Origin: Tepidiphilus sp. J10 | GTDB taxonomy: Bacteria; Pseudomonadota; Gammaproteobacteria; Burkholderiales; Thiobacillaceae | NCBI GenBank assembly: GCA_945897865.1 | Contig: CAMDHJ010000015.1 | Coordinates: 1-38,842 of the forward strand | Length of the DNA: 38,842 nucleotides | Direction of reading: 5' to 3' | In this document: positions 10,568-20,662 of the stretch, piece after piece | Layout of the letters: every line of letters starts with the position of its first letter | How positions within the stretch are numbered: position 1 is the stretch's first letter | Made by a program: the position numbers and the translations under genes | Notes under the pieces: generated by a model | What the model saw: the letters and a program-made list of their open reading frames with translations, nothing else | What the model was told of the DNA's origin: nothing | Database searches by the model: none

Positions 10568-11776
10568 ATGACCCCCTCGCCCTTGTTGTTCAGGATGACC
10601 CTCGTCACCTCCATTTCCGTGCTTACTGCGGGAGTTGCCTGGAGCGCTTATGAAGCGCATGAGAAACAGACAGCGCTGAATAGCAGCAAGGGCAAGGCCG
10701 TTAGAGCGAAAACACCGAAGCCTAAGCAGACTTTTGTTAAAGCGGTCAGTTCGAATTCGGAAACGGGAAATGTCAAGCTGATAAGCTCGCAGCAACTTTC
10801 AACGCCTAAACAGGCGGATTCCCAGGCGGCTGGCAGCAGCGAGCCGGCCCAATATGTCCCGGCAGCAGCCATCGAAGTTTCACAAAATCCGTATTTTGCC
10901 AACCAACCTGCAGCCATTTTGCCGCTGGCCGCGAGACCCGTGGCAACGAATCCAACCCCACGACCGATCGATGTTGCCCCCGTCGCCTCCGCTCCAGCCA
11001 TCACGCCAGCGGTTGTTGCACCGGTAGTCATCGGACCTGCCAGCACGCCGGCCATAGAACCCGTTTCAGCACCCACAATAGCCATCCCGGCACCTTCGGT
11101 TGCTTCGGTTGCTTCGGTTGCAGCAGCGCCGGTGGCACCCGCCCTGCCCAGCCTGGCGCCACCAATCTACAGCGCTGCCTCACCGGTCGCCACGAACAGC
11201 TACAGTGCTCCAGTTGCCGCTTATCAAACTTGGAACTCTGCCTCCACCGGCATTAATAGTCCGTCAGCTAACCCTTATCTGAACCCCTACCTGAATAATA
11301 ACCGGGCATATCAACCGCAACCGCCAGCAGCGGCCCCTGTGCAGCCGTTCATCCCCTCATTCAGTAATCCCTTTGGCGGCGGCGCGTTTAAATTCTCCCT
11401 GCCTTCTTTGCCTTCGTTCCCCTCACTGCCACAGGCAGGCAATCCAGAACCGGCCGCTTACAAAGCGCCTCAATTCAGCGCTCAACAAATTCAGACGCCA
11501 AAAAAAGCAGCCAGTACCGGTTCAGGCAGTTCGATTTTATCGAGCTTGAAAATGATGATTCCTCTGACTGGCGATTCCAATATTTTGCCGACTATCAAGA
11601 AGGTTTATCCGACGGGCGAAAAACCACTGGTGGTGTTGAATTTCAAATGTCCGACCGAAGTCATCGGCATTACGCCGCCACCCATGAAGTTATTGCATGA
11701 AGCCGTTAATTTTGGTTTTGACGGCCTCAACAAGACCAATCTGCTGTCTTTCAATCTGCAGCAAGTCTGCTCCTGA
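10568..11776 (+). CDS. Exported Pro/Ala-rich low-complexity protein of unknown function
   Basis: I do not recognise a family. The ATG at 10568 is preceded by AAGG at a good distance and opens a signal-anchor-like stretch (short N-region, then hydrophobic residues up to VAWSAYEAHE), so the product is probably exported or anchored. The frame is open further upstream, but that part has no signal-like start. Lys-rich residues (about 30-60) are followed by a long Ala/Pro/Val-rich disordered region (about 95-200) with SVA repeats, then Asn/Tyr/Pro-rich sequence. A compact hydrophobic C-terminus of about 80 residues contains VLNFKCPTEVIG and ends in Cys-Ser. The two Cys of the last 80 residues (FKCPTE and the penultimate QVCS) could form a disulphide. 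The long linker plus a small end domain suggests an envelope-spanning or surface protein (inference). A strong terminator follows at 11806. Confidence 0.7.
   Translation: MTPSPLLFRMTLVTSISVLTAGVAWSAYEAHEKQTALNSSKGKAVRAKTPKPKQTFVKAVSSNSETGNVKLISSQQLSTPKQADSQAAGSSEPAQYVPAAAIEVSQNPYFANQPAAILPLAARPVATNPTPRPIDVAPVASAPAITPAVVAPVVIGPASTPAIEPVSAPTIAIPAPSVASVASVAAAPVAPALPSLAPPIYSAASPVATNSYSAPVAAYQTWNSASTGINSPSANPYLNPYLNNNRAYQPQPPAAAPVQPFIPSFSNPFGGGAFKFSLPSLPSFPSLPQAGNPEPAAYKAPQFSAQQIQTPKKAASTGSGSSILSSLKMMIPLTGDSNILPTIKKVYPTGEKPLVVLNFKCPTEVIGITPPPMKLLHEAVNFGFDGLNKTNLLSFNLQQVCS
11095..11121 (+). repeat. Triple 9-bp tandem repeat TTCGGTTGC inside coding sequence
   Basis: Three exact in-frame copies of TTCGGTTGC encode Ser-Val-Ala three times in the disordered region of the exported protein. 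The unit is a multiple of three, so slippage would change linker length without a frameshift. Confidence 0.9.
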
Positions 11777-11805
11777 TCTTTCCACGGCTTTATTTCTGAT
11801 CAAGT

Positions 11806-11848
11806 TTGCGCCCTCGGCATCATTCGATGCCGAGGGCGCAATTCTTTT
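11806..11848 (+). terminator. Rho-independent terminator after the exported Pro/Ala-rich gene
   Basis: A perfect 16-bp stem (TTGCGCCCTCGGCATC with its exact complement), loop ATTC, followed by TTCTTTT. It lies 30 bp after the stop codon at 11776, in the correct orientation for the plus-strand gene, and separates it from convergent purT. Confidence 0.88.
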
Positions 11849-11892
11849 GTGCGGCGCTTTGGCGAATCCTTTGCTGAATCAATAAATCTCGG

Positions 11893-13098
11893 CTAGATCG
11901 CTACGGGCTTCACCAGCGCAGCGGCGGCTTTGGCTCTCTGCCGCGCCTGATCGGTATCAATACCCTCCGCCAACGCGACCCCCATGCGTCGGTTCGTGAA
12001 AGACACCGGCTTGCCGAACAGGCGCAGGTCGGTTCCGGGTATCTGCAACGCCGCATCCACCCCTTCAAAACGGATGCCGGGGGCATCAACGCCACCATAG
12101 ATCACCGCCGAAGCGCCGGGCGAACGCAACGTGACATCGACCGGCAAGCCGAGAATGGCCCGCGCGTGCAGTTCAAATTCATTCTGCTTCTGACTGGTCA
12201 TCGTCACCATGCCGGTGTCATGCGGGCGCGGACTGACTTCCGAGAACCAGACTTCATCACCCTTGACGAAGCACTCGACGCCAAACAGACCCACGCCGCC
12301 CAGATTGTCAGTGACCGCTTTGGCGATTTCCTGCGCGCGTTCCAGGGCAGCCTGGCTCATTGCCTGTGGCTGCCAGCTTTCGACGTAATCGCCATTGACC
12401 TGGACATGGCCAATCGGCGCACAAAAATGGGTTTGCACCTCAGCGGCGGCATTGCGCGCGCGCACCGTCAACAATGTGATCTCGTAATCAAAATCCACCA
12501 CGGCTTCAACGATCACGCGGCCCTTTTTGACACGTCCGCCGGCGTTTGCGTAATCCCATGCGGTGCCCAGATCATCCAGACTGTTGACACGGCTTTGGCC
12601 CTTGCCGGAGGACGACATCACCGGCTTGATGATGCAGGGAAAACCGATGCCATTCTGGCCTTCCACCGCCGCACGCAAACTTTGCAAAGAATCTGCAAAG
12701 GCATAGCGTGATGTCGGCAGTTTGAGTTCTTCGGCTGCCAGTCGACGAATGCCTTCGCGATTCATGGTCAGATTTGCCGCACGGGCACTCGGTATCACCC
12801 GGCAAATCCCGGCCTTTTCCAATTCCACCAGGGTTTCAGTCGCAATCGCCTCGATTTCCGGCACCACAATCGCCGGCTGCTCCGAATCGATCAATCGGGA
12901 CAGCACATTGCCATCGGTCATATCGATGGTCTGCGCCCGATGTGCGACCTGATGACCGGGCGCATCGTCATAGCGGTCGACCGCAATCACCTCAACCCCA
13001 AGGCGTTGCAATGCAATGATGACTTCCTTGCCAAGTTCGCCAGCCCCCAACAGCATGACCCGGGTAGCAGAAGGCGATAACGGCGTTCCAATGAACAT
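11893..13098 (-). CDS. purT: Formate-dependent phosphoribosylglycinamide formyltransferase PurT
   Basis: PurT (GAR transformylase 2) makes formyl-GAR from GAR, formate and ATP, the folate-independent version of purine synthesis step three. The 401-residue protein is full length. Its start ([20 protein letters not shown]) is the classic PurT N-terminus with the Gly-rich nucleotide loop. The ATP-grasp core follows, with [14 protein letters not shown] as the phosphate-binding loop and [14 protein letters not shown] as the metal-binding Glu region. AAGGA lies 8 nt before the ATG. It is monocistronic and divergent from the LysM-FecR gene, with about 50 bp between starts. PurL, the next purine enzyme, is encoded 2 kb away on the same strand but is not in the same operon. 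Confidence 0.96.
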   Translation of the reverse strand: MFIGTPLSPSATRVMLLGAGELGKEVIIALQRLGVEVIAVDRYDDAPGHQVAHRAQTIDMTDGNVLSRLIDSEQPAIVVPEIEAIATETLVELEKAGICRVIPSARAANLTMNREGIRRLAAEELKLPTSRYAFADSLQSLRAAVEGQNGIGFPCIIKPVMSSSGKGQSRVNSLDDLGTAWDYANAGGRVKKGRVIVEAVVDFDYEITLLTVRARNAAAEVQTHFCAPIGHVQVNGDYVESWQPQAMSQAALERAQEIAKAVTDNLGGVGLFGVECFVKGDEVWFSEVSPRPHDTGMVTMTSQKQNEFELHARAILGLPVDVTLRSPGASAVIYGGVDAPGIRFEGVDAALQIPGTDLRLFGKPVSFTNRRMGVALAEGIDTDQARQRAKAAAALVKPVAI

Positions 13099-13152
13099 GA
13101 GAGGTATCCTTACGACATATCATTGCCCAAAGCTTAACGTAAGAGACTTCAC

Positions 13153-15084
13153 ATGCGCACTGCACAACTGATTCCCGCCCTGGCCGCACTGACCATTTTT
13201 TCTGCCCAGGCGGCAGACTGGCTTTATTTGACGGTTCCGGGCGACACCTTGAGCGGCATCGGCCAGATGTATCTGAAGAATCCTAAAGACTGGCCCAAGA
13301 TTCAGGCAACGAATGGCGTCCGCATCCCCAAACACCTGCCGGCCAACAGCCGTTTCAAAATCCCGGTTGACCTACTGAAAGTCACACCGGCCGCCGTCAA
13401 CGTCGTCGCGGTAAAAGGCAACGCCCGTTTCAAGCTCGCTGATGGCCCCTTCCAGAAGCTGGTCAGCGGTGCAACGTTGACTGGCGGTGAAACCGTATTG
13501 ACCGGTCCAGGCGCCAGCGTCAGCTACCAATTCGCCGACAACACCCGGCTTACCCAACAGGCTTCAAGCAAGCTCAGCTTTGGACGTCTGGCCAGTTATG
13601 GCAAAACCGGCATGGTTTCCACCGAGATTTCGCTCGATAGCGGGCGACTGGAAGCCAGTGCAGCAAAACAGCTTTCCCCGGCAGGCGGTTTCAAGGTGCG
13701 CACGCCCATCGCAGTCGCTGGTCTGCGCGGCACGGGGTTTCGGCTGAATATCTCGGAGGATGGCAAAACGCTACGCAATGAGGTCACCGAGGGCGCGGTT
13801 GCGGTGTCAGCGCAAGGCCAGGAAGTTCAGGTTGACGCGGGTTTCGGCACCTTTGCCGAACTTGGCAAACCTCCGGTGCCACCGACCAGTCTGTTGGCCA
13901 AACCGGATTTGTCCGCCCTGCCTGACAAGATCAATCGGCTCCCGGTGAGCCTGGCCTGGCCGGAGAATCCCGCCGCCCAAGCCTGGCGTATTCAACTCTC
14001 CGACGAGGCCAGTTTCCAGACCCTGCTGCGCGATGAAATCGTGACTCGGGCTTCAGTCGAGTGGACATCCGAATTGCCGGATGGTGATTATTTCCTGCGT
14101 GTTCGCGGGGTTGACCCACTCGGCCTCGAAGGCTTTAACGCCGACCATGCTTTCAGCCTCAACGCGCGTCCATTGCCGCCGATGCCGCAGAAACCGGCAT
14201 TGGGCGAACGCATCGGGCAGCACGAGATCGAACTCGCCTGGCATGCTGCGGAAGGCGCTCAGGGTTATCTGCTGCAATTGGCGCCGACGCCGGAATTTTC
14301 CCATGGCGTCATCGAACGCCGATTGATGGTGAAATCGCCGACGATTGCAGCTGCGGGCGCAGCGACGACGCTCGAATCAACCCGCGAAACTCTGAACAGC
14401 GGGGAATGGCATTGGCGCATTGCCAGCCTGGATAAGCAGGGCCAAACACGGGCATTCAGCCCACACCGCGCTTTCAGGGTGCAACCTACGCCTGCGATCC
14501 CCCTGTTGCTGACGGAAACTGATAAGCCCCTGGTGACAACCCAGCCTGAGGTAAAACTGCAATGGCAAGCTTCTTCGGAAGCAGTGGCCTATCAGGTTCA
14601 AATTGCGGCTGACCCTGAATTTGCCAAGAAGGAGGTCGATCAACGCACGGCTGAAACCCATCTCACCACGACTTCGAAAGCACCCGGCGACTGGCACTGG
14701 CGGGTCGCTGCATTGGGGCTGGATGATGATTCGCAAGGTTTCTCGAAAGCCGCAAGCTGGCGTTATCAGCCGCTGCCAACTCAACCGGAGATGCCGCGCT
14801 ACAGCGTGGATCTCGATTCCGTGTCCGTCGTCTGGTCCGGCTCAGCCCCGGCCTACCGGCTTGAACTCAGTCGCAATCAAGCTTTTACCGAAGTGATCGC
14901 CCGTCCTGTCGTGCGGGTTCCTGAAGCACGCCTGATCAAACCCGCAGCCGGCACATACTGGTTACGTGTGATTGCGTTGAATGCCGACAATCAGGAAAGC
15001 CCACCTAGCGCTTCGGTTCAGATTGAAGTGCAAACTACGTTCAGGCCATGGTGGCTGCTACCCTTTCTAATCTTTGCACCTTGA
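13153..15084 (+). CDS. Exported LysM and FecR domain protein with fibronectin-like repeats
   Basis: A cleavable signal peptide (residues 1-20, ending FSAQA-A) is followed by a LysM domain (about 24-75; LTVPGDTLSGIGQMYLKN) that should bind peptidoglycan. A FecR-type sensing domain (about 85-225; VRTPIAVAGLRGTGFRL) comes next, then three or four Ig/FnIII-like repeats (about 245-630) with recurring W-H-W-R-I/V or F-L-R-V-R strands. The protein ends in a hydrophobic tail, FRPWWLLPFLIFAP. Betaproteobacteria often carry such a protein beside a CHASE2-type cyclase or kinase, probably as the periplasmic partner; none is present here. The stop codon lies in an 11-bp tandem repeat and the tail looks like the start of a membrane segment, so the C-terminus may be secondarily shortened (inference). 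A direct role in iron uptake is unlikely because no sigma factor or TonB receptor is nearby. Confidence 0.85.
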   Translation: MRTAQLIPALAALTIFSAQAADWLYLTVPGDTLSGIGQMYLKNPKDWPKIQATNGVRIPKHLPANSRFKIPVDLLKVTPAAVNVVAVKGNARFKLADGPFQKLVSGATLTGGETVLTGPGASVSYQFADNTRLTQQASSKLSFGRLASYGKTGMVSTEISLDSGRLEASAAKQLSPAGGFKVRTPIAVAGLRGTGFRLNISEDGKTLRNEVTEGAVAVSAQGQEVQVDAGFGTFAELGKPPVPPTSLLAKPDLSALPDKINRLPVSLAWPENPAAQAWRIQLSDEASFQTLLRDEIVTRASVEWTSELPDGDYFLRVRGVDPLGLEGFNADHAFSLNARPLPPMPQKPALGERIGQHEIELAWHAAEGAQGYLLQLAPTPEFSHGVIERRLMVKSPTIAAAGAATTLESTRETLNSGEWHWRIASLDKQGQTRAFSPHRAFRVQPTPAIPLLLTETDKPLVTTQPEVKLQWQASSEAVAYQVQIAADPEFAKKEVDQRTAETHLTTTSKAPGDWHWRVAALGLDDDSQGFSKAASWRYQPLPTQPEMPRYSVDLDSVSVVWSGSAPAYRLELSRNQAFTEVIARPVVRVPEARLIKPAAGTYWLRVIALNADNQESPPSASVQIEVQTTFRPWWLLPFLIFAP

Positions 15085-15106
15085 GCTGACCTTGAGCTGA
15101 CCTTGA
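15078..15106 (+). repeat. 11-bp tandem repeat across the LysM-FecR stop codon
   Basis: ACCTTGAGCTG occurs twice in tandem (15078-15088 and 15089-15099), followed by a partial third copy ACCTTGA. The TGA stop at 15082-15084 is inside the first unit. The unit is not a multiple of three, but each unit carries a TGA in the same position, so copy-number change would not remove the stop. Confidence 0.85.
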
Positions 15107-15121
15107 CCGTTATCCGTCGCT

Positions 15122-18100
15122 TCAGCCCACCCACTTCCTTGCATTCCTGAACATCCGCAGCCACGGCCCGTCTTCGCGCCAGTCGGCGGGTTTCCAGGAA
15201 TGTTGCACCGCACGGAAGACACGTTCCGGGTGCGGCATCATGATCGTGAAACGGCCGTCCGGCGTGGTCAGGCCGGTGACCCCCTTGGGCGAGCCGTTCG
15301 GGTTCATCGGATAGGTCTCCGTTTTGCGGCCACGGTTATCGACGTAGCGCAGACAGACTTCCGCTGCTTTCCGCTGCGCCTTACCACTTTCCTTGTCATG
15401 CCCGAACACCGCCCTGCCCTCGCCATGCGAAACAACAATCGGCATGCGGCTGCCAGCCATACCGTCAAACAGGATGGAAGGTGTTTTCGGCACTTCGACC
15501 ATGACGAAGCGCGCTTCGAATTGTTCTGACAAATTGCGTTCGAAGCGCGGCCAGTTTTCAGCGCCGGGGATGATGCCGGACAAGCGGCTCATCATCTGGC
15601 AGCCATTACAGACGCCAAGTGCAAAGCTGTCGCTACGCTGGAAGAACGCCTGGAATTCATCACTCGCCCGTGCATTGTGCAGGATTGAGGCCGCCCAACC
15701 GCCCCCCGCGCCAAGCACGTCGCCATAACTGAAACCGCCACAAGCGGCGAGGCCCTTGAAAGCCTTGAGGTTGACGCGTCCGGCCAGGATGTCGCTCATG
15801 TGCACGTCCACCGGCGTGAAGCCAACGCGGGCAAACGCAGCCGCCATTTCCACCTCGCCGTTGACGCCCTGCTCGCGCAGGATGGCGATCTTTGGCTGGG
15901 CACGCTTTTTTTTCACGTAAGGCGCGGCCACATCCTCGTTCTGATCAAAACTCAGCACGGCATGCAGGCCGGGATCATGCTTCGCGCTCAGGCCGTCGAA
16001 TTCCTCCTGTGCGCATGCCGGATTGTCGCGCAGCGCCTGCATGCGGTAGCTGGTTTCCGACCAGGCAGCAAGCAGCTTGGCGCGTTTCTCGTCGAACACC
16101 GCAACCCCCTCGCGCAAGATGCGTACGCGATCCTTCTGGTTGGTACTGCCGATGATGTAGAACTCATCGCGCAGACCGGCCTCGAAGCAGGCGTTCATTA
16201 CCGCGCCGGTGTCTGCCCGGCGCACCTGGATTACGGCACCCAGTTCTTCGTTGAACAAAATGCCGAACATCCGGCTGGTATAGGGTTCATGCGGATCCGG
16301 TGCTGCTTCCACGTCCTGCATGATGTCATCGTGCAAGCGGTGGTAACGCAGTTCATCGACATCCAGATCAACGCCGCAATGGCCGACAAAAGCCATCTCG
16401 CAAACGGTTGCAAACAGTCCACCATCGGCGCGGTCGTGATAGGCGAGTAGCTTGCCTTCACGATTCAACCGCTGGATCAACGCAAAGAAGGCTTGCATTC
16501 GGGCGGGATCGTCCAGATCCGGGCAGGCATCGCCCAGTTCGCCATAGACCTGGCCGAGAATGCTGCCGCCCAGACGGTTCTGGCCGCGTCCCAGATCGAG
16601 CAGGATAAGGTCGGTTTCTTCCGCGTCATGCCGCAGTTGCGGTGTCAATGTGCGGCCGGCGTCCGGGCTGGGCGCGAACGCGGTGATGATCAACGACAGC
16701 GGCGAGACCACCGATTTCTTGACGTCCGCCTCTTGCCAACTGGTGCGCATCGACATCGAGTCCTTGCCCACCGGGATGCTGATGCCGAGCTGTGGACAGA
16801 GTTCCATGCCGATCGCCCGCACGGTATCGAACAAGGCGGCGTCCTCGCCGGGATGCCCGGCCGCCGCCATCCAGTTGGCGGAAAGCCGAATGTCGCCGAT
16901 CTCGTTGACAGCAGCGGCGGCCAGGTTGGTCAACGCCTCGCCCACCGCCATGCGGCCGGATGCGGCCGGGTTGATCAACGCGATTGGGCTGCGTTCACCC
17001 AGCGCAAAGGCTTCGCCCAGCAAGGTGTCATAGCCCATCGTGGTGACCGCCACGTCCGCCACCGGCATCTGCCAGGGACCGACGAACTGGTCGCGCGCGG
17101 TGTAACCACCGACGGTACGGTCGCCGATGGTGATCAGAAAACTCTTGTTGGCGACAGCCGGATGGCGCAACACGCGATAAGCCGCTTCGTCCAGGTCGAG
17201 ACCTTCGGCAGTGAACGGCTTCAGGGTTGGCGCGACATGTTCGACTGTGCGCGTCATCTTCGGCGGTTTGCCGAGCAGCACGTCCATTTCCATATCGACC
17301 GGCGCGTTCTTGAAATGACGGTCGGTGACCGTCAACTGGCCGTCTTTGGTCGCCTTGCCGACCACCGCGAAGGGACACCGTTCGCGTTCGCACAGTGCAC
17401 GGAACAGGCCCAGGCTGGCCGGCGCAATCGCCAGCACATAACGTTCCTGTGCTTCGTTGCACCAGATTTCACGCGGTGACATGCCGGGTTCCAGGCTCAG
17501 CACATCACGTAATTCAAACTTCGCACCGAGACCGGCGCCATGTGCCAATTCCGGCATCGCATTCGACAAACCACCGGCGCCAACGTCGTGCACAGAGAGA
17601 ATCGGGTTGTCCTCGCCCAGCGCCCAGCAACGGTCAATGACTTCCTGCGCCCGCCGCTGGATTTCCGGATTACCGCGCTGCACCGAGTCGAAATCCAGCG
17701 CTTCCATGTTGGCACCGGCGCCCATGCTGGATGCTGCGCCGCCACCTAGGCCGATCAGTAAACCGGGCCCACCGAGCTGGATCAGCAGCGTACCGGCCTT
17801 GAAGGACTGCTTGTGGATATGGCGTTCCTGCACATTGCCGACGCCGCCTGCGAGCATGATCGGCTTGTGATAGCCGCGCACCTGGCCATCCGGCGTCTGC
17901 ATTTCGAAGCTGCGGAAATAGCCGGTCAGATTTGGACGGCCGAATTCGTTGTTGAACGCGGCCGAGCCAATCGGACCGTCAAGCATGATCTGCAGCGGCG
18001 AAACGATGCGGCCGGGCTTGCCAATGGGTTTGCCATATTCACTCTCCCAAGGTTGTTCGAAACCGGGAATGCGCAGGTTGGAAACTGTGAAACCGGCCAG

Positions 18101-19114
18101 ACCGGCTTTTGGCTTGGAACCCTGGCCGACCGCGCCCTCATCACGAATCTCACCACCGGAGCCAGTGGCCGCGCCAGCGAATGGCGCAATCGCGGTGGGA
18201 TGGTTGTGCGTCTCCACCTTCATCAGGATGTGCGTCGGTTCGACATGGAAGCGATAGACATTGTCCTGGTCGGGATAGAAGCGGCCGATGCTGGCACCTT
18301 CGATCACCGAGGCATTGTCGGAATACGCCGACAGCGTGCCTTGCGGACGCATCGCGTGGGTGTGGCGAATCATCGAAAACAACGACTCGGTCTGCTTCTT
18401 GCCGTCGATCACCCAGTCAGCATTGAAAATCTTGTGCCGGCAATGTTCCGAATTGGCCTGTGCGAACATCATCAACTCGACATCGGTCGGGTTGCGTTTT
18501 ACGCGTTTGAAATTCTCCGCCAGGTAATCGATTTCATCCGCCGACAAGGCTAGGCCGAGGTCCGCATTCGCCTTTTCCAGCGCTTTCTTGCCGCCCTTGA
18601 GCAAGTCCACCGTCGCCAGGGGTTGCGGTTCGACATGGTGAAACAACTCGGCGGCCATGCGCTCATCCAGCAGCACGCTTTCGGTCATCCGGTCATGCAG
18701 AAAGGGCAAGGCGGCTTGCACGGTCGCGGCCGAAACCGGTTTGCCCTTGCGTCCGGATAATTGCCAGGCAATGCCATGTTCGATCCGCTTGATCGATTGC
18801 AAACCGCAATTCGCCACGATATCGGTGGCTTTGGAAGACCACGGCGAGACCGTGCCCAGCCGCGGAGTGACCAGAATCGCAGCGACCGCAGGCTGGTGTT
18901 CCTGTGCATTCAACAGCTTGAACAGGAAAACCAGATCTTCAGCGGCGAGCGAAGTATCCAACTCGGCAAAATAACGATGCTCCGCGGATACGCCAGCGAT
19001 GCCAAGCGGCGCCAAGTCTTGCAGCAGTTTCTGGATACGAAATTCAGACAGGGCTGAAGCAGCGAAAAGACCACCCTTCAGAAACAAGACTTGCGATTGC
19101 GGTGTTGAGCCCAT
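15122..19114 (-). CDS. purL: Phosphoribosylformylglycinamidine synthase PurL (large, single-chain)
   Basis: PurL converts FGAR, glutamine and ATP to FGAM in purine synthesis step four. At 1330 residues it is the fused proteobacterial type: PurS-like N-terminal domain (about 1-150), linker, two AIRS-like synthase halves and a C-terminal class I glutamine amidotransferase. Visible signatures are [10 protein letters not shown] in the linker, [14 protein letters not shown] and [13 protein letters not shown] in the first synthase half, [14 protein letters not shown], and [10 protein letters not shown] with nucleophile C1169. The triad is completed by [10 protein letters not shown] near the C-terminus. 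AGGGAAG precedes the ATG at 19114. No truncation or missing motif was seen. The gene appears monocistronic. The upstream receiver gene is on the same strand, but its stop is about 100 bp from the purL start, so co-transcription is possible but not shown. Confidence 0.97.
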   Translation of the reverse strand: MGSTPQSQVLFLKGGLFAASALSEFRIQKLLQDLAPLGIAGVSAEHRYFAELDTSLAAEDLVFLFKLLNAQEHQPAVAAILVTPRLGTVSPWSSKATDIVANCGLQSIKRIEHGIAWQLSGRKGKPVSAATVQAALPFLHDRMTESVLLDERMAAELFHHVEPQPLATVDLLKGGKKALEKANADLGLALSADEIDYLAENFKRVKRNPTDVELMMFAQANSEHCRHKIFNADWVIDGKKQTESLFSMIRHTHAMRPQGTLSAYSDNASVIEGASIGRFYPDQDNVYRFHVEPTHILMKVETHNHPTAIAPFAGAATGSGGEIRDEGAVGQGSKPKAGLAGFTVSNLRIPGFEQPWESEYGKPIGKPGRIVSPLQIMLDGPIGSAAFNNEFGRPNLTGYFRSFEMQTPDGQVRGYHKPIMLAGGVGNVQERHIHKQSFKAGTLLIQLGGPGLLIGLGGGAASSMGAGANMEALDFDSVQRGNPEIQRRAQEVIDRCWALGEDNPILSVHDVGAGGLSNAMPELAHGAGLGAKFELRDVLSLEPGMSPREIWCNEAQERYVLAIAPASLGLFRALCERERCPFAVVGKATKDGQLTVTDRHFKNAPVDMEMDVLLGKPPKMTRTVEHVAPTLKPFTAEGLDLDEAAYRVLRHPAVANKSFLITIGDRTVGGYTARDQFVGPWQMPVADVAVTTMGYDTLLGEAFALGERSPIALINPAASGRMAVGEALTNLAAAAVNEIGDIRLSANWMAAAGHPGEDAALFDTVRAIGMELCPQLGISIPVGKDSMSMRTSWQEADVKKSVVSPLSLIITAFAPSPDAGRTLTPQLRHDAEETDLILLDLGRGQNRLGGSILGQVYGELGDACPDLDDPARMQAFFALIQRLNREGKLLAYHDRADGGLFATVCEMAFVGHCGVDLDVDELRYHRLHDDIMQDVEAAPDPHEPYTSRMFGILFNEELGAVIQVRRADTGAVMNACFEAGLRDEFYIIGSTNQKDRVRILREGVAVFDEKRAKLLAAWSETSYRMQALRDNPACAQEEFDGLSAKHDPGLHAVLSFDQNEDVAAPYVKKKRAQPKIAILREQGVNGEVEMAAAFARVGFTPVDVHMSDILAGRVNLKAFKGLAACGGFSYGDVLGAGGGWAASILHNARASDEFQAFFQRSDSFALGVCNGCQMMSRLSGIIPGAENWPRFERNLSEQFEARFVMVEVPKTPSILFDGMAGSRMPIVVSHGEGRAVFGHDKESGKAQRKAAEVCLRYVDNRGRKTETYPMNPNGSPKGVTGLTTPDGRFTIMMPHPERVFRAVQHSWKPADWREDGPWLRMFRNARKWVG

Positions 19115-19211
19115 GGCGCTTCCCTGGAGGGGTTGGGAAAGCCCGGCATTTTATCCGAAGGGCGACGAGTTATCGTGAACGGCGAAAGCAGAACCCGATG
19201 CAGACTGACGA

Positions 19212-19613
19212 TTAATTGAATGGAGAGTCCATTTGGGTTTTAAGTGCCGCGCGCAACGCCAGACCAACGCGACCGGATTTGAACGGTTTGATGATGTATC
19301 CCATCGCCCCGAACCCGACCGCGTCTCGCACCGTGCCCATGGTCGAATCACCGGTAATCATCACGACCCGAACCTCGGGATAAGTCGACCGGATACTTTT
19401 CAAGACATCGATGCCAGACATGCCCGGCATATTGACGTCCAGACAGACCAGATCAGGCAGTGACCGTTCAAGCATCGCCAACGCGCCCAGCCCGTCGCGC
19501 GCTTCACCGGCAACAACAAACCCCTCATCACGCAGTAATGCTTTCAGGACTTCACGCATCAACGAGTCGTCATCGACAACCAGAACTCGCGGGCGTTCTA
19601 CAGATGAATTCAT
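19212..19613 (-). CDS. Stand-alone CheY-like response regulator receiver
   Basis: A 133-residue receiver domain with no output domain. The acidic pocket (VLVVDDDS, D14-D16), phospho-acceptor D59 in LDVNMPGMSG, conserved Thr in MITGDS and Lys in IIKPF are all present, so it should be phosphorylatable. Stand-alone receivers act through protein contacts, as in chemotaxis or phosphorelays. No chemotaxis gene or kinase is adjacent. The giant hybrid kinase at 1.3-7.7 kb is the only kinase in the window, but a link is speculation. It shares the minus strand with purL and is divergent from the phasin promoter. Confidence 0.9.
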   Translation of the reverse strand: MNSSVERPRVLVVDDDSLMREVLKALLRDEGFVVAGEARDGLGALAMLERSLPDLVCLDVNMPGMSGIDVLKSIRSTYPEVRVVMITGDSTMGTVRDAVGFGAMGYIIKPFKSGRVGLALRAALKTQMDSPFN

Positions 19614-19749
19614 TGTTCAGAAAAGAAGTCAGGATGTGGCGATTTTAAAACCCCAGCGCGTCTGTGTGGCGTGCTCATTGGGCAGGCGAAACACATTCAA
19701 CAGAACAAAACATGACATCAGCTACCTTCAAAATATTTGGGCCTGACTA

Positions 19750-19803
19750 TTGACAACCAAACACGAGCTTGGATATTGTGCACCGCAACATTGGTGCACC
19801 GCA
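19750..19803 (+). promoter_or_regulatory. Phasin promoter with twin TGC-N3-GCA operator repeats
   Basis: A perfect -35 box TTGACA (19750-19755) is followed after 18 bp by a -10-like TATTGT (19774-19779). Two exact copies of GTGCACCGCA lie at 19778-19787 and 19794-19803, 16 bp apart, each containing TGC-N3-GCA; the first overlaps the -10 end and the second falls near the start of transcription. In Paracoccus and Ralstonia the PHA regulator PhaR binds GC-rich TGC-containing sites at this part of phasin promoters and leaves them when PHA granules form. Binding by PhaR here is inference. Confidence 0.6.
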
Positions 19804-19855
19804 CAAATGACTTGAACTTGACTTGAACACCTCACTTGAACCCAGGAGAAACACC

Positions 19856-20230
19856 ATGCAAAAACAAATGATCGAAATGTTTGAAAAATCCACCGAAACC
19901 GCGATGGATTCCGTTCGCAAGATCACCGAACTGAACCAGCGCACCTTCGACAAGATGTTCCAGCAACAAGCCGAACTGGCCGCATTCTTCATGGATGCCA
20001 GCGCGCGTGGCATGGAACTGATGACCAAGGCCAAAGGCTACCAGGATCTGATGGCTGGCCAGACCGCGCTGATGCGTGAATGTGGCGAGCGCGGCATCAG
20101 CGCCGTGCGCACCAGCATCGACTTCGCCAACGAGTCTTCAACCGAATACAGCAAGCTGGCTCAGGAAAGCTTCAAGGTTGCGCAAGAACAAGCCGCCCAA
20201 GCCACTTCCTCCCTGCAAGCCAACGCCTGA
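19856..20230 (+). CDS. Phasin family protein (PHA granule surface)
   Basis: This small helical protein should coat polyhydroxyalkanoate granules and control their size and number. The 124 residues are almost all amphipathic helix. The family pattern is clear in the N-terminal half (EMFEKSTETAMDSVRKITELN, then RTFDKMFQQQAELAAFF), and the C-terminus is the usual Ala/Gln-rich tail (AQEQAAQATSS). It is one of the short phasins. The start at 19856 is fixed by AGGAGA seven bases upstream; an earlier in-frame ATG at 19823 has no ribosome site. Three ACTTGAA repeats lie in the leader (19810, 19821, 19834). A strong promoter with a likely PhaR-type operator and a strong terminator bracket it as a single-gene unit. 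No phaC, phaA or phaB is nearby. Confidence 0.9.
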   Translation: MQKQMIEMFEKSTETAMDSVRKITELNQRTFDKMFQQQAELAAFFMDASARGMELMTKAKGYQDLMAGQTALMRECGERGISAVRTSIDFANESSTEYSKLAQESFKVAQEQAAQATSSLQANA

Positions 20231-20253
20231 TCTTCGTACCGAGCTCCTTCAAC

Positions 20254-20289
20254 GCCCGCCAGATCTTCGATCTGGCGGGCTTTTTTTTT
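20254..20289 (+). terminator. Rho-independent terminator of the phasin gene
   Basis: A perfect 12-bp GC-rich stem (GCCCGCCAGATC with its complement), loop TTC, followed by nine T. It begins 23 bp after the phasin stop codon. It is one of the strongest terminator structures in the window and isolates phasin transcription from the island that follows. Confidence 0.95.
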
Positions 20290-20662
20290 GCGCCATCATT
20301 CAGTGTGAAATTTCAGTGCAAGAAGAGCGCGCGCCAGACTTTCATAACAACTTGCGCCTTTGATCCTGTCCTTCCTGGATGAATACAACGAATCTGAAGA
20401 TTCCATTGATCGAGCCTTCAATCCTTTTTAGAAATTTGGCCATTACAGCGCTCAGGGCGAGAACATCATGTGGCGGCAGTCGACCAACTGCCGCCATTCA
20501 TGAAGATGGGAATTCACTCAAATGAATGTCTGAATGCTGTGTATTTCCGACAGCCGGTCGCACGGCTGGATCTGCTTCGACGGTAGGCAATCTTAGTTTC
20601 CCGCTGCCATGTAGAAGTTAAGCTTCCGCCCTAAGTCAGGGCATTGCGTCAGCACGCATACA
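20290..20662. other. Non-coding junction between phasin and accessory island
   Basis: No supported gene. Two hairpins are visible: TGGCGGCAGT with ACTGCCGCCA (20471-20496, loop of 6) and CAGCCG with CGGCTG (20551-20568). Neither has a T-run. Short open frames (for example a 48-codon one from 20379) lack a ribosome site and family resemblance. No integrase fragment or tRNA end marks an insertion site. A TACAAT box at 20659-20664 overlaps the first ATG of the ATPase gene. Confidence 0.5.

Noticed and set aside
10568-11776. PEP-CTERM or LPXTG-type sorted protein
   Set aside because: No PEP motif, terminal membrane helix or Arg cluster at the C-terminus.
20379-20525. 48-codon frame between phasin and island
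   Set aside because: No ribosome site, no resemblance to known proteins, and it runs through a hairpin.
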